Numbered from the stretch's first letter, positions 36,535 to 45,149 are shown. The stretch is 64,000 nucleotides of DNA from an uncultured Chryseobacterium sp. (GCA_913776245.1 CAJYLO010000025.1:62001-126000); one strand, 5' to 3'. Notes: generated from the letters alone by a model not told the origin. Numbers and translations: made by a program.

Positions 36535-36566
36535 AAAACCCTCGAAAATTAAATTCCGAGGGTTTA
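36535..36566 (+). terminator. Terminator after the amidase gene
   Basis: AAAACCCTCG at 36535-36544 and CGAGGGTTT at 36557-36565 form a 9-bp stem, followed by an AT-rich stretch. Confidence 0.78.
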
Positions 36567-36600
36567 TTATTTATGACTAATTTTGTTTTTATCCGAGATT

Positions 36601-36682
36601 CGCAGCCCGACTTGAGCGGAGCTTTTTTTCCGAAACGAAGTGTAGGAAAAAAGCGGGAGCGGAAGGCGGATAAGCTGCCCTA
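36601..36682. repeat. Mosaic intergenic repeat with hairpin
   Basis: AGCCCGACTTGAGCGG at 36604-36619, then a stem with arms CTTTTTTTCC and GGAAAAAAG around CGAAACGAAGTGTA, then GCGGGAGCGGAAGGCGG. It shares its head with the repeat at 18800 and its general build with 31797-31960. It lies just past the prmA stop. Confidence 0.6.
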
Positions 36683-36688
36683 ATAATT

Positions 36689-37516
36689 TTACTTACTCAA
36701 CAACAAAGAAACCCACTCTTCTCTTTGGATTTTCTTTTCCAATTTCAGGTTTTGTTCGGTGCAGACTTCCAGAATATCGTCCACATCGAAGAAACAAAGT
36801 CCGGATAGCAACAATTTTCCGCCGTCTTCCAAAACGGAAACATAAGTCGGGATATCGGAAATCAGGATATTACGGTTGATGTTTGCCAGAATGATATCAA
36901 ATTTTTCTTTACCCAGATTTTCGGCAGTTCCCAGCTCAATTTCTAATTCCACATTGTTGCGCTCAGCATTTTCTTTGGAATTTTCCACAGACCACTCATC
37001 TATATCAATTGCAACGGTTCTTCCTGCGCCTTTCTGCTTAGCAAAAATGGCCAACACCGAAGTTCCGCACCCCATATCCAGAACGGTTTTGTTTTCTAAA
37101 TCCATATCAAGCATCTGCTGAATCATCAAATGAGTGGTTGGATGATGGCCAGTCCCGAAAGACATTTTGGGCTGAATTACAATTTCGTGCAAGTTGGGAT
37201 TCGGTTCGTGAAATTCGGCTCGGATGAGGACTTTATCTTCCACATTGATTGGCGAAAAATTCTTTTCCCACTCTTCATTCCAGTTGATATTCGGCATTTC
37301 TTCATAAGAATAATCGATCTTTACATCCTCATTCTGAAACAACGGAATATTCTTCAATTCATTTTCATTAAAAATATCTTTCTGAATGTACCCCAAAACA
37401 CCGTCATATTCTTCCGTAAAGCTGTCAAATCCGATTTCTATCAGTTCTGCCATCAGTATTTCGTTCCAGGGCTGTAAAGGATCTATTTTAAAATTGAATT
37501 CTAAGTAAGCTGCCAT
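36689..37516 (-). CDS. prmA: Ribosomal protein L11 methyltransferase
   Basis: A SAM-dependent enzyme that methylates lysines of ribosomal protein L11. 275 residues with the N-terminal substrate-recognition domain (LEFNFKIDPLQPWNEIL), the linker FGTGHHPTT, motif I VLDMGCGTSVLAIFA and the NPPY-like ANINRNIL. All as in Bacteroidota PrmA. Single gene with a good promoter. Confidence 0.93.
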   Translation of the reverse strand: MAAYLEFNFKIDPLQPWNEILMAELIEIGFDSFTEEYDGVLGYIQKDIFNENELKNIPLFQNEDVKIDYSYEEMPNINWNEEWEKNFSPINVEDKVLIRAEFHEPNPNLHEIVIQPKMSFGTGHHPTTHLMIQQMLDMDLENKTVLDMGCGTSVLAIFAKQKGAGRTVAIDIDEWSVENSKENAERNNVELEIELGTAENLGKEKFDIILANINRNILISDIPTYVSVLEDGGKLLLSGLCFFDVDDILEVCTEQNLKLEKKIQREEWVSLLLSK

Positions 37517-37529
37517 TTTTGATTTTTTG

Positions 37530-37559
37530 CAAATTTAGGTTAAAACCACAAAGACACAA
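37530..37559 (-). promoter_or_regulatory. Complete promoter for prmA
   Basis: The minus strand has TTG (37559-37557), a 19-bp spacer and TAAATTTG (37537-37530), 14 nt before the ATG at 37516. The -33 element lies inside the AACCACAAA repeat. Confidence 0.6.
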
Positions 37560-37650
37560 AGGGAATCCACAAAGGACACAAAAAATATACATTTTCAAAA
37601 AATAAAAATCTTGTGAACATTGCGTATAAGCTTTGTGTCTTTTTGTTAAC
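37544..37650. repeat. Inverted-repeat element with AACCACAAA ends
   Basis: AACCACAAAGACACAAA at 37544-37560 and GCTTTGTGTCTTTTTGTTAA near 37630-37650 are inverted ends. This is the same pattern as at 17630-17814. It overlaps the prmA upstream promoter region and abuts the stop of the receptor gene. Confidence 0.55.
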
Positions 37651-39452
37651 TAATTCATTTCAATATGATATGTAAATCCTAAATGAAACCATCTTCCAGG
37701 CATCGGAACCAGATTGGATTCCGTGTATTTGGTATTCGTCAGGTTATTGATCAGAACATAGAAATTAAGGTCTTTGTAACGGAAATTAAGCTGCTCATCC
37801 AAAATATTATAACTTCCGAGATTGACACGTTCCGAGTATTTATAAATCAACTGATTGCTGAAAAATTTCAGGAATTTTACGTCCAGCTGAGCCACAAACT
37901 GATGTCTCAGATTCTGCAAAGAGAAACGGGAATATTTCATTTCATCTCTGTATTGATTATCCAGATAAGTATATGCCAATTGATAATTCAGGAACGAAAA
38001 CAGCTGATGCCTGAACTCCGTTTCAAAACCTTTCAAATCAATTTTTGCAATATTTACGGCTTTCCAAGGATCCAATGGAGCATCTTTTTGCCAATCTATT
38101 CCATTGGTTGTGTTTCTCATAAAGCCACTGATTTTGGCTAATATTTTTTGATTCTGGAACCGATAGCCTAACTCAGAAGAAACTGCATTTTCCGGAGCCA
38201 GATCAGGATTTCCTTTTTCTGCTGGACTGGTATAATACAGATCTGTAAAAGTTGGGATTCTGAAACCTTTTGAAACCGCTCCGAACACTTTATGATTCGG
38301 ATTAAATATATAGCCTAGATCTACACCTGGATAGAAAAAATTACCTCCTAAATAATTGGCCCAACTTGCGCCTGGATTGACTTCTAGCTTCTGATCAAAA
38401 AATTTGATTTGATGCTCAAAAAATACCTGTGTCACATCTCTTTTTCTCTCGCCAAGATTACTGCTGGTCAAAAATTCTTTTCTGTAATCTATTCCTACAC
38501 TGGTAATTCCAAGGAAAGATTCGTAGGAAGCATTAACGGTTCCGCCCACATTATTCCCGATGTGCATATTCCTGTAGAATGACGGATTCTCACGCTTCAG
38601 CAGATACATATCCTCTCCTCTTCTCCAATAAATGCTGGAATTAACTGAAAGATTACTAAATTTCTGTTCATACTGCAAACTTAGCACAGAAGCCTGCGTT
38701 TCCTCATATTGATTGGTATATGCTGGTGAGGCATAAAAACCATTGGCTCCAAATTTCTTCTCAGAAAATCCTGCTTGCAAACCAATACTTCCGTTGCTGA
38801 TTTTCAGTTTGTTCTGATAAAAATAATTCTGGATTTTATAATCTGTGTTATATCTATAGCCGTCCGAAGCGCCACTGCTTACCTGCAAAAGATTCGTGAA
38901 TTTTTCTGTCCCGAATGTTCCGGACGCCGACAAATCATAGGTTTTAAAATCGCCGCCTTGAGCTTTCACCGTTACCTTTTCTTGCGAAGATGTTTTGGTA
39001 ACGATATTGATAACACCTGCAAAAACATTTTGCCCATATAATTTTGCAGATGAACCTTTGATGATCTCGATGCGCTCAACAGCTGAGATATCAATCGGAA
39101 TGTTAAACGTATTGTGACCGGTCTGCGAATCATTCATCCGCACGCCGTTTACCAAAACCAAAACCTGCTCAAAAGAACTTCCCCTAATTCCGATATCACT
39201 CTGCACGCCGTTTGACCCACGTCTCCTGATATCCAGGCCGGAATAAAACTGCAAAAGCTCATCAATGCTTGTTGCCGGGCTATTCTCGATTTGCTGTTTG
39301 GTGATAACCGTGACATTTTCATTGACATCATTATGCGGAACCGACAAAAACCGACCTTGAAGATTTACTCCGTCGATTTTATTTTCCTGATTCTGCGCAT
39401 ACAAGCCCTGGCATATAACAAGAGCAGATGCCGCAAGAATTATTTTTTTCAT
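37650..39452 (-). CDS. TonB-dependent outer-membrane receptor, BtuB-like size
   Basis: A 600-residue outer-membrane transporter: signal peptide (ends GLYAQ), plug domain (about 40-150: VTVITKQQIENSPATSIDELLQ, GIRGSSFEQVLVLVNGVRMND, IERIEIIKGSS-type block) and a 22-strand barrel ending in an aromatic residue pattern (WFHLGFTYHIEM). No N-terminal carboxypeptidase-like repeat and no SusD partner, so it is not a SusC glycan importer. Small substrates such as cobalamin or heme are plausible. I looked for a cobalamin riboswitch upstream and saw none. Confidence 0.88.
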   Translation of the reverse strand: MKKIILAASALVICQGLYAQNQENKIDGVNLQGRFLSVPHNDVNENVTVITKQQIENSPATSIDELLQFYSGLDIRRRGSNGVQSDIGIRGSSFEQVLVLVNGVRMNDSQTGHNTFNIPIDISAVERIEIIKGSSAKLYGQNVFAGVINIVTKTSSQEKVTVKAQGGDFKTYDLSASGTFGTEKFTNLLQVSSGASDGYRYNTDYKIQNYFYQNKLKISNGSIGLQAGFSEKKFGANGFYASPAYTNQYEETQASVLSLQYEQKFSNLSVNSSIYWRRGEDMYLLKRENPSFYRNMHIGNNVGGTVNASYESFLGITSVGIDYRKEFLTSSNLGERKRDVTQVFFEHQIKFFDQKLEVNPGASWANYLGGNFFYPGVDLGYIFNPNHKVFGAVSKGFRIPTFTDLYYTSPAEKGNPDLAPENAVSSELGYRFQNQKILAKISGFMRNTTNGIDWQKDAPLDPWKAVNIAKIDLKGFETEFRHQLFSFLNYQLAYTYLDNQYRDEMKYSRFSLQNLRHQFVAQLDVKFLKFFSNQLIYKYSERVNLGSYNILDEQLNFRYKDLNFYVLINNLTNTKYTESNLVPMPGRWFHLGFTYHIEMN

Positions 39453-39837
39453 AGTTTTTTAACAATAATCCTGCGAAAGTATATAATTCGGCAATGATAG
39501 ATTGATTAAATAAAATGCAATAAAAAGCTTTTAAAAAAGCATTAACAATTCTAATAATAATTTTTTTTTGCTCTAAATACACAGTTCTTTCAGAATTGAT
39601 ATTGAGACTTTAAACCTACACAAGGAAAAAACAACATCCGGATAGAGAATTCGGAGCTTATCTAAATGAAACAAACCAAAAAAAAATCATCATTTGACAA
39701 TAAGACCTATTGAAAAACACAACACAGCAAAGTGTTTGCTTGAAATTTTTAAATTAAATTCATTTTTATTGCATATATTATTTTTATTCAATAATATTGT
39801 ATTAAACTGATTATCAACCAAAACCAAATTAAACGAT
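39453..39837. other. Gene-free AT-rich spacer
   Basis: 385 bp between the receptor gene and the gene at 39838, rich in A-runs. I see no RNA fold, clear -7 element, repeat or short gene in it. It must hold the promoters for both divergent flanking genes. Confidence 0.5.
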
Positions 39838-40530
39838 ATGATACAATTCAATGAAAATCTTTACAGCGAGAGTTACAGTCTTGGTCTTCTGGAACAGGAA
39901 AAAATCATTGCAGAAGAAAAAGGAATCCCAACCACGGACAGCATTACCGGCATAGAAGTCCGGCTTTCAAATGTGTATATTATAGACAATCACACCGGGA
40001 AATTCGTCATGTTTCCGGGAAATGCAGATCTTTATCTTATCAATCTTGTCATATCCGACCGGCAGGAAAAACCGATTATGCAAAACATCAATGGTTTTGA
40101 GAAAGTTAATGATAATGAATCCCTGAATGTAGACAAAACCGTTTATTACTGGAAACAATCCGATGAGAACGAGACGCCGCCATCACAGATCCATCTTATG
40201 ACATCAGTCATCAAGAGTAAAAAAGGTCTTCGGAACGTCGGAGAAATAATGGCTTCAGTAGATCAGGACAAAGAACTGAATGATCTTGCGGACAAAGCGC
40301 TGGCACTTCTCAAAACATCTACACAAGCTGCATCACTCATTCTGGAGGCCGCCGGAATAATCGGTAAACATCTGAAAAATGTAGAAGACAAACCTTTATT
40401 CACACGGTATCTCAGCCTTACAGATATTGGCGGAGATTTTAATCAGTTAGGACGTACTTCTTACCCTGCTTCTAACAAATACTGCAAAATTGATTATAAT
40501 CTTTTTATCCGGGATAAAGACAGACCATAA
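39838..40530 (+). CDS. Hypothetical protein paired with a muramidase
   Basis: 230 residues, not recognised. No signal peptide. The N-terminal half looks beta-rich (IEVRLSNVYIIDNHTGKFVMF, ADLYLINLVISDRQEKP), a central amphipathic helix follows (DKALALLKTSTQAASLILEAAGIIGKHLK, written here in part), and beta strands close it (YCKIDYNLFIRD). This plan resembles a C2-like sandwich with an inserted helix but is not a confident match. The gene ends 53 bp before the muramidase gene. A delivery, adaptor or immunity role for the muramidase is inference from position only. Confidence 0.6.
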   Translation: MIQFNENLYSESYSLGLLEQEKIIAEEKGIPTTDSITGIEVRLSNVYIIDNHTGKFVMFPGNADLYLINLVISDRQEKPIMQNINGFEKVNDNESLNVDKTVYYWKQSDENETPPSQIHLMTSVIKSKKGLRNVGEIMASVDQDKELNDLADKALALLKTSTQAASLILEAAGIIGKHLKNVEDKPLFTRYLSLTDIGGDFNQLGRTSYPASNKYCKIDYNLFIRDKDRP

Positions 40531-40583
40531 TAAATGGGAAGCCAAAACCGATAAAAGTAGGCAAAACCAAAAATAACAATATC

Positions 40584-41150
40584 ATGAAAAACAAACTTAC
40601 CGAGCAGGATTTTAAAAATGCTGCAAAAGAACTAAACTGCGAAATTGCAGCTATAAAAGCTGTTGCAGAAGTAGAATCGAAATCAGATGGTTTCCTGCCA
40701 ACGGACGAACCCGTCATTCTATTCGAGAGACATATTTTTTCTAAACTGACAAAAGGTCTATTTGATAAATCCCATCCCAATATTTCCAATCCCACTCCCG
40801 GAGGTTACGGAACGGTTTCACAACAGCACAAAAGGCTTCAGGCGGCTGTTGCGCTGGACAGAAATGCAGCGTTGATGTCTGCATCGTGGGGGAAATTCCA
40901 GATTATGGGATTTAATTTTACGCTTGCGGGATACAATAGTCTCCAGCAATTTGTGACAGCAATGTACACTTCCGAAGCGGAACATCTGAAAGCATTTGTA
41001 GAGTATATCAAAAATACTTTTCTGGACGATGAATTACGGGATAAACGATGGAAGGATTTTGCAAGAAAATACAATGGACCCGCCTATTACAAGAACAAGT
41101 ACGACACCAAACTGGAAGCTGCTTACAAAAAATACAAGCTGTCAAAATAA
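40584..41150 (+). CDS. N-acetylmuramidase family (DUF3380, phage-type endolysin) protein
   Basis: A 188-residue muramidase that would cut the glycan backbone of peptidoglycan. It has the family motifs: catalytic Glu in AVAEVES, then FERHIF, SWGKFQIMGFNF and a C-terminal RKYNGPAYYKNKYDTKL. No signal peptide or membrane anchor, as in phage lysins that need a holin or other delivery. No phage structural gene lies nearby, so it is either a domesticated lysin or the cargo of a contractile or secretion system. Ends at a good terminator. Confidence 0.85.
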   Translation: MKNKLTEQDFKNAAKELNCEIAAIKAVAEVESKSDGFLPTDEPVILFERHIFSKLTKGLFDKSHPNISNPTPGGYGTVSQQHKRLQAAVALDRNAALMSASWGKFQIMGFNFTLAGYNSLQQFVTAMYTSEAEHLKAFVEYIKNTFLDDELRDKRWKDFARKYNGPAYYKNKYDTKLEAAYKKYKLSK

Positions 41151-41182
41151 TCGATTGACACATCAATTATATTTTATGCTAA

Positions 41183-41206
41183 AAACCGGAGCTAACCTCC
41201 GGTTTT
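41183..41206 (+). terminator. Terminator after the muramidase gene
   Basis: AAACCGGAG at 41183-41191 and CTCCGGTTT at 41197-41205 form a perfect stem with a 5-nt loop and a T-run. Confidence 0.85.
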
Positions 41207-41235
41207 TTTGTGTCTTCAGATCATTTATTTTTACG

Positions 41236-41243
41236 TAAATTTG
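41236..41243 (+). promoter_or_regulatory. -7 element for uvrA
   Basis: TAAATTTG lies 18 nt before the ATG at 41261. A TTG at 41208 is slightly too far (25 bp) for a perfect -33. Confidence 0.5.
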
Positions 41244-41260
41244 TTGGTCTTATTTTTACT

Positions 41261-44050
41261 ATGACTACAGCTTTTGAAATTGATATCAAGAAATATATTT
41301 TCGTAAAAAACGCACACCTTAACAACCTGAAAAACATCGATGTTCTGATTCCAAAGAACAAACTGATTGTGATTACAGGTGTATCCGGAAGCGGTAAATC
41401 CTCACTGGCTTTTGACACGATTTATGCTGAAGGACAAAGACGTTACGTAGAAAGTCTGAGTTCCTATGCGCGCCAGTTTTTAGGTAAACTGGAAAAACCG
41501 AAAATTGATGACATCAAAGGTTTGGCGCCTTCTATTGCGATTCAGCAAAAGGTGATTTCATCCAATCCGCGTTCTACGGTTGGAACTTCTACTGAGATTT
41601 ATGATTATCTGAAATTGTTCTATGCCAGAGTCGGAAGAACGTTTTCACCGGTTTCGGGAGAAGAAGTGAAAAAAGACAGTGTCACGGATGTGATTGATTT
41701 TATCAAAGCTTCTAAAAAGGATTCGACCTTTTTACTTTTAACACCTTTGACATTCGAGAAAGAAACATTTTCAGAATTACTGAAAACCTTAAAAGTCTCG
41801 GGGTTTACAAGGTTGGAAGTGAATGGTAATCTTGCAGGGATTGAAGATCTGGAAAGCTTCGGATTTACGCCGGAAAAAGATATGGCGATTAATCTTGTCA
41901 TTGACCGATTCAGTTACGAGGAAGATGAGAGTTTTCTGCAACGTTTGGCAGATTCCATACAGATGGCTTTCTATGAAGGTCACGGCTATTGTTCTCTAAA
42001 AAATACAGACACCGGAAAAATCCGCGAATTTTCCAATAAGTTTGAACTGGACGGCATCGTTTTCAATGAACCCAATGTTCATTATTTCAGCTTCAATAAT
42101 CCATACGGCGCCTGCCCGACTTGCGAAGGCTATGGAAAAGTGATTGGAATTGATGAAGATCTGGTGATTCCAAACAAAAATCTTTCGGTTTATGAAGATG
42201 CTGTAGCTTCCTGGAAAGGCGAAAGTATGAGCGAATGGAAAAAAGATTTCATCAAAAAAGCTAAAGATTTCCCGATTCATAAACCTTATCACCAATTAAC
42301 CAAAGAGCAGAAGCAATATCTGTGGAGAGGTGATAAAACAAGAAATTTCCCAAGCATTGATAATTTCTTTAGAATGCTGGAAGAGAATCTTTATAAAATC
42401 CAGTATCGTGTGATGCTTTCACGTTACCGTGGTAAAACCATTTGCCCAACCTGTGAAGGTCTCAGATTGCGGGAAGAAACAAGCTGGGTGAAAATTGACG
42501 GACATAATATCCAGTCTTTGATTGAATTGCCTTTAGACGAATTACTTCCATTAATCCAATCTTTAAAATTAAACGACCACGACCGGGAAATAGCCAAACG
42601 TCTGACTTACGAAATAGAAACAAGACTTGAGTTTTTGACAAAAGTTGGTCTCAGCTATTTGACTTTAAACAGAACATCCAACACGCTTTCCGGCGGAGAA
42701 AGCCAGAGAATCAATCTGGCGACCAGTTTAGGAAGTTCGCTCGTAGGCTCAATTTATATTCTGGATGAGCCAAGTATCGGATTACATTCCCGAGATACGG
42801 AAAATCTGATCGGCGTTCTGAAACAGCTTCGAGATTTAGGAAACACTGTAATTGTGGTGGAACATGATGAAGATGTGATGCGGGAAGCGGATTACATTAT
42901 CGATATTGGTCCGGAAGCGGGTTATCTTGGAGGAGATTTAGTCTTTAGTGGTGATTTTAAAGAAATGCTGAAAGCCGATACTCTAACAGCAAAATACCTG
43001 AATGGCGAGCTGGAAATCGGAGTGCCAAAAAAACGCAGAAAACCAAAAGAATTTATAGAGATAAAAGGTGCCCGTCAAAATAACTTAAAGAATATTGACG
43101 TGAATGTTCCGCTGGAATGTTTAACAGTGATCACAGGTGTTTCCGGAAGCGGAAAATCGACTCTGATGAAAGAAGTGATGACCAATGCTATTCAGATCCA
43201 ATTAGGAATGGGCGGAAAAAAGGCGGATTATGATTCGGTGGATTTTCCGAAGAAACTGATCCAGAACATTGAACTGATTGACCAGAATCCCATCGGAAAA
43301 TCATCCCGTTCCAATCCTGTCACTTATCTGAAAGCTTATGACGATATCCGTGATCTTTTTGCCAAACAAAAATCTGCAAAAGTCCAGGGTCTGAAGCCAA
43401 AACATTTCTCCTTCAACGTAGATGGCGGACGATGTGACGAATGTAAAGGCGATGGTGTGATTACAGTCTCAATGCAGTTTATGGCAGACATCGAACTGGA
43501 ATGTGAAGTTTGCCACGGAACACGTTTTAAGAAAGAAATCCTTGAAATCAAATATGATGAAAAGAATATTTCCGACATTCTTCATATGACGGTGGACGAA
43601 GCATTGGAATTCTTCAAAGAAAATCACGAAGAAAAAATTGCTACAAAACTGAAACCTTTGCAAGATGTTGGTTTAGGTTATCTACAATTAGGTCAGTCCT
43701 CTTCTACTCTTTCCGGCGGTGAAGCACAAAGAGTAAAACTTGCATCTTTCCTTGTGAAAGGCGTCACCACGGAAAAAACCTTATTTGTTTTTGATGAACC
43801 ATCGACGGGTTTGCATTTTCATGATATCAAAAAATTATTAAAATCGCTTGAGGCATTGATAGAATTAGGACATTCGGTTGTAGTAATCGAGCATCAACCT
43901 GATATTATCAAATGTGCCGACCACATTATTGACGTTGGTCCGAATGCCGGAAAATACGGTGGCGAAATTGTTTTCACGGGAACACCGGAAGATTTGATGA
44001 AAGAAAAGAAGTCTTTTACTGCGAAGTATATTGCGGAGAAGTTGAAATAA
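41261..44050 (+). CDS. uvrA: Excinuclease ABC subunit A
   Basis: The damage-recognition ATPase of nucleotide excision repair, which loads UvrB on DNA. Start at 41261 (MTTAFEIDIKKYIFVKNAHL) agrees with the promoter; an upstream GTG at 41210 would include the preceding terminator. 929 residues with two ABC modules: Walker A GVSGSGKSSL and GVSGSGKSTL, signatures LSGGESQRINLA and LSGGEAQRVKLA, and zinc-finger cysteines in CPTCEGYG and CDECKGDG/CEVCHG. Complete. Confidence 0.97.
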   Translation: MTTAFEIDIKKYIFVKNAHLNNLKNIDVLIPKNKLIVITGVSGSGKSSLAFDTIYAEGQRRYVESLSSYARQFLGKLEKPKIDDIKGLAPSIAIQQKVISSNPRSTVGTSTEIYDYLKLFYARVGRTFSPVSGEEVKKDSVTDVIDFIKASKKDSTFLLLTPLTFEKETFSELLKTLKVSGFTRLEVNGNLAGIEDLESFGFTPEKDMAINLVIDRFSYEEDESFLQRLADSIQMAFYEGHGYCSLKNTDTGKIREFSNKFELDGIVFNEPNVHYFSFNNPYGACPTCEGYGKVIGIDEDLVIPNKNLSVYEDAVASWKGESMSEWKKDFIKKAKDFPIHKPYHQLTKEQKQYLWRGDKTRNFPSIDNFFRMLEENLYKIQYRVMLSRYRGKTICPTCEGLRLREETSWVKIDGHNIQSLIELPLDELLPLIQSLKLNDHDREIAKRLTYEIETRLEFLTKVGLSYLTLNRTSNTLSGGESQRINLATSLGSSLVGSIYILDEPSIGLHSRDTENLIGVLKQLRDLGNTVIVVEHDEDVMREADYIIDIGPEAGYLGGDLVFSGDFKEMLKADTLTAKYLNGELEIGVPKKRRKPKEFIEIKGARQNNLKNIDVNVPLECLTVITGVSGSGKSTLMKEVMTNAIQIQLGMGGKKADYDSVDFPKKLIQNIELIDQNPIGKSSRSNPVTYLKAYDDIRDLFAKQKSAKVQGLKPKHFSFNVDGGRCDECKGDGVITVSMQFMADIELECEVCHGTRFKKEILEIKYDEKNISDILHMTVDEALEFFKENHEEKIATKLKPLQDVGLGYLQLGQSSSTLSGGEAQRVKLASFLVKGVTTEKTLFVFDEPSTGLHFHDIKKLLKSLEALIELGHSVVVIEHQPDIIKCADHIIDVGPNAGKYGGEIVFTGTPEDLMKEKKSFTAKYIAEKLK

Positions 44051-44051
44051 A

Positions 44052-44075
44052 AAAGAGAGTCACCCGACTCTCTTT
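44052..44075. terminator. Convergent terminator, uvrA / NmrA-like gene
   Basis: AAAGAGAGTC and GACTCTCTTT pair perfectly around ACCC; usable on both strands. Confidence 0.82.
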
Positions 44076-44078
44076 CTT

Positions 44079-44714
44079 TTATAAGTTATACAGAAACGGA
44101 CTTTTCTTAAAATATGTTTCGTCATCAATCTGAGAAATCAAAAATTCCGATAAATCATTAGCATTGATTTTTTCACCAATGCAATCATACAAATTAGTTT
44201 CAGTTACAAAACTTTCATCAGTTTGAATGATCAAAGGTAATCTTACTAAAGTCCAATTGAGATTGCTTTCCGTCAAAAGTTCATATTCCTTTTGTTTATC
44301 CAAAGTTGTTTCAGGGTAATTCTGATACATCCATTCGGTAGCAATTCTAACTTTTTCACTCTTGATATCAAGCGGAGTATTGACATTCAGACCTGTTATC
44401 ACAATATATCTCTTGAGTCCGTTAGAATTCATAGATTGGATAACATTTCTCGTTGAATCAGAAAATATCGATTTTTGTCCTTTAGGCTGACCAATTGTAC
44501 TGATTACAACATCGCAGGTTTTAATTAATTCATTAACTGAATCATAATTTCTCGCATCTCCTTTTACAATTTCGAGTAAAGGATTTTGATTTAAAATATT
44601 TTCAGGATTTCTTATTAATAATTTGATTTGAAAACCATTTTCAAGAAGTTTCTTCACAAGAAAGCTTCCTGCTTTTCCGGTACCGCCAATCACGGCAATT
44701 TTATGTAGTTCCAT
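44079..44714 (-). CDS. NAD(P)-binding NmrA-like oxidoreductase
   Basis: A 211-residue atypical short-chain dehydrogenase. The Rossmann motif IGGTGKAGSFLVKKLLENG is near the N-terminus, with LIRNPE after beta-2 as in NmrA-like NADP-binding proteins, and VISTIGQPKG in the middle. The catalytic Tyr-x3-Lys of classical SDRs is not evident, so it may act as a redox sensor or isomerase. Single gene. Confidence 0.82.
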   Translation of the reverse strand: MELHKIAVIGGTGKAGSFLVKKLLENGFQIKLLIRNPENILNQNPLLEIVKGDARNYDSVNELIKTCDVVISTIGQPKGQKSIFSDSTRNVIQSMNSNGLKRYIVITGLNVNTPLDIKSEKVRIATEWMYQNYPETTLDKQKEYELLTESNLNWTLVRLPLIIQTDESFVTETNLYDCIGEKINANDLSEFLISQIDDETYFKKSPFLYNL

Positions 44715-44894
44715 TATGTTCTCTTTATATTATTGTTGGAAAATAGAATTTTTAAGAATCAATGAAAATCGATTCCTAATATCTCAAGCCTTCATAGAAT
44801 CGGGCCTGATAAAATATAATATTTTATAAAGAGATTATAATGGAACAAAAATATCAAATAATTTTATATTTTAAGAAAAAAGTCTGATTGCGAG

Positions 44895-44918
44895 TTATCC
44901 ACAAAAAAATGTGGATAA
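44895..44918. promoter_or_regulatory. Two facing consensus DnaA boxes
   Basis: TTATCCACA at 44895-44903 and its exact inverse TGTGGATAA at 44910-44918 are separated by six A residues. About 75 bases of nearly pure A/T (44808-44880) precede them. Both boxes match the bacterial consensus TTATNCACA. This could be an origin part, a DnaA-controlled promoter or a titration site. Confidence 0.55.
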
Positions 44919-44989
44919 GTACAAAACTTTAACATTTAGTTTACAAATGGTATGGTTTTTATTTCTAAATTTACAATAGAGATTAGAAA

Positions 44990-45055
44990 ATGAACACAAG
45001 ATTTACTTTTGACTCCATCGGAATTACTCAAATTAAATTTGATATAAAAATTTAA
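44990..45055 (+). CDS. Possible 21-residue peptide or small RNA with terminator
   Basis: An ATG at 44990 opens a 21-codon frame (begins MNTRFTFDSIGITQ, ends FDIKI). Its stop lies inside the stem of an intrinsic terminator (45054-45084). A near-consensus -7 (TAAATTTA) is at 44966-44973. The compact promoter-frame-terminator layout implies a small transcript of about 100 nt. Whether the peptide is made is unknown; it could simply be an sRNA. No homologue recognised. Confidence 0.35.
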   Translation: MNTRFTFDSIGITQIKFDIKI

Positions 45056-45084
45056 AGGATAGCATTGTCGGCTGTCCTTTTTTG
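45054..45084 (+). terminator. Terminator of the small transcript at 45 kb
   Basis: AAAGGATAGC at 45054-45063 pairs with GCTGTCCTTT at 45071-45080 (one G-U), followed by a T-run on the plus strand. A second hairpin (GAACCGGCT/AGCCGGTTC, 45123-45147) also ends in T residues on the plus strand. Confidence 0.7.
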
Positions 45085-45149
45085 TTGTTGTCTAACTAAA
45101 AAAATGAGATGTTTTATCTACTGAACCGGCTTCTAAAGAGCCGGTTCTT

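Noticed and set aside
39453-39837. Cobalamin riboswitch upstream of the TonB-dependent receptor
   Set aside because: No B12-box or matching stems seen; the spacer is AT-rich and unstructured.
40584-41150. Endolysin as part of a prophage
   Set aside because: No capsid, tail, terminase or integrase genes within the window; neighbours are core genes.
41210-41260. Upstream GTG start of uvrA at 41210
   Set aside because: It would begin inside the preceding terminator and upstream of the -7 element; the ATG at 41261 starts the conserved protein.
45123-45147. Hairpin as the terminator of the minus-strand TIGR02757 gene
   Set aside because: The T-run follows the stem on the plus strand, not the minus strand; it more likely backs up the small plus transcript.
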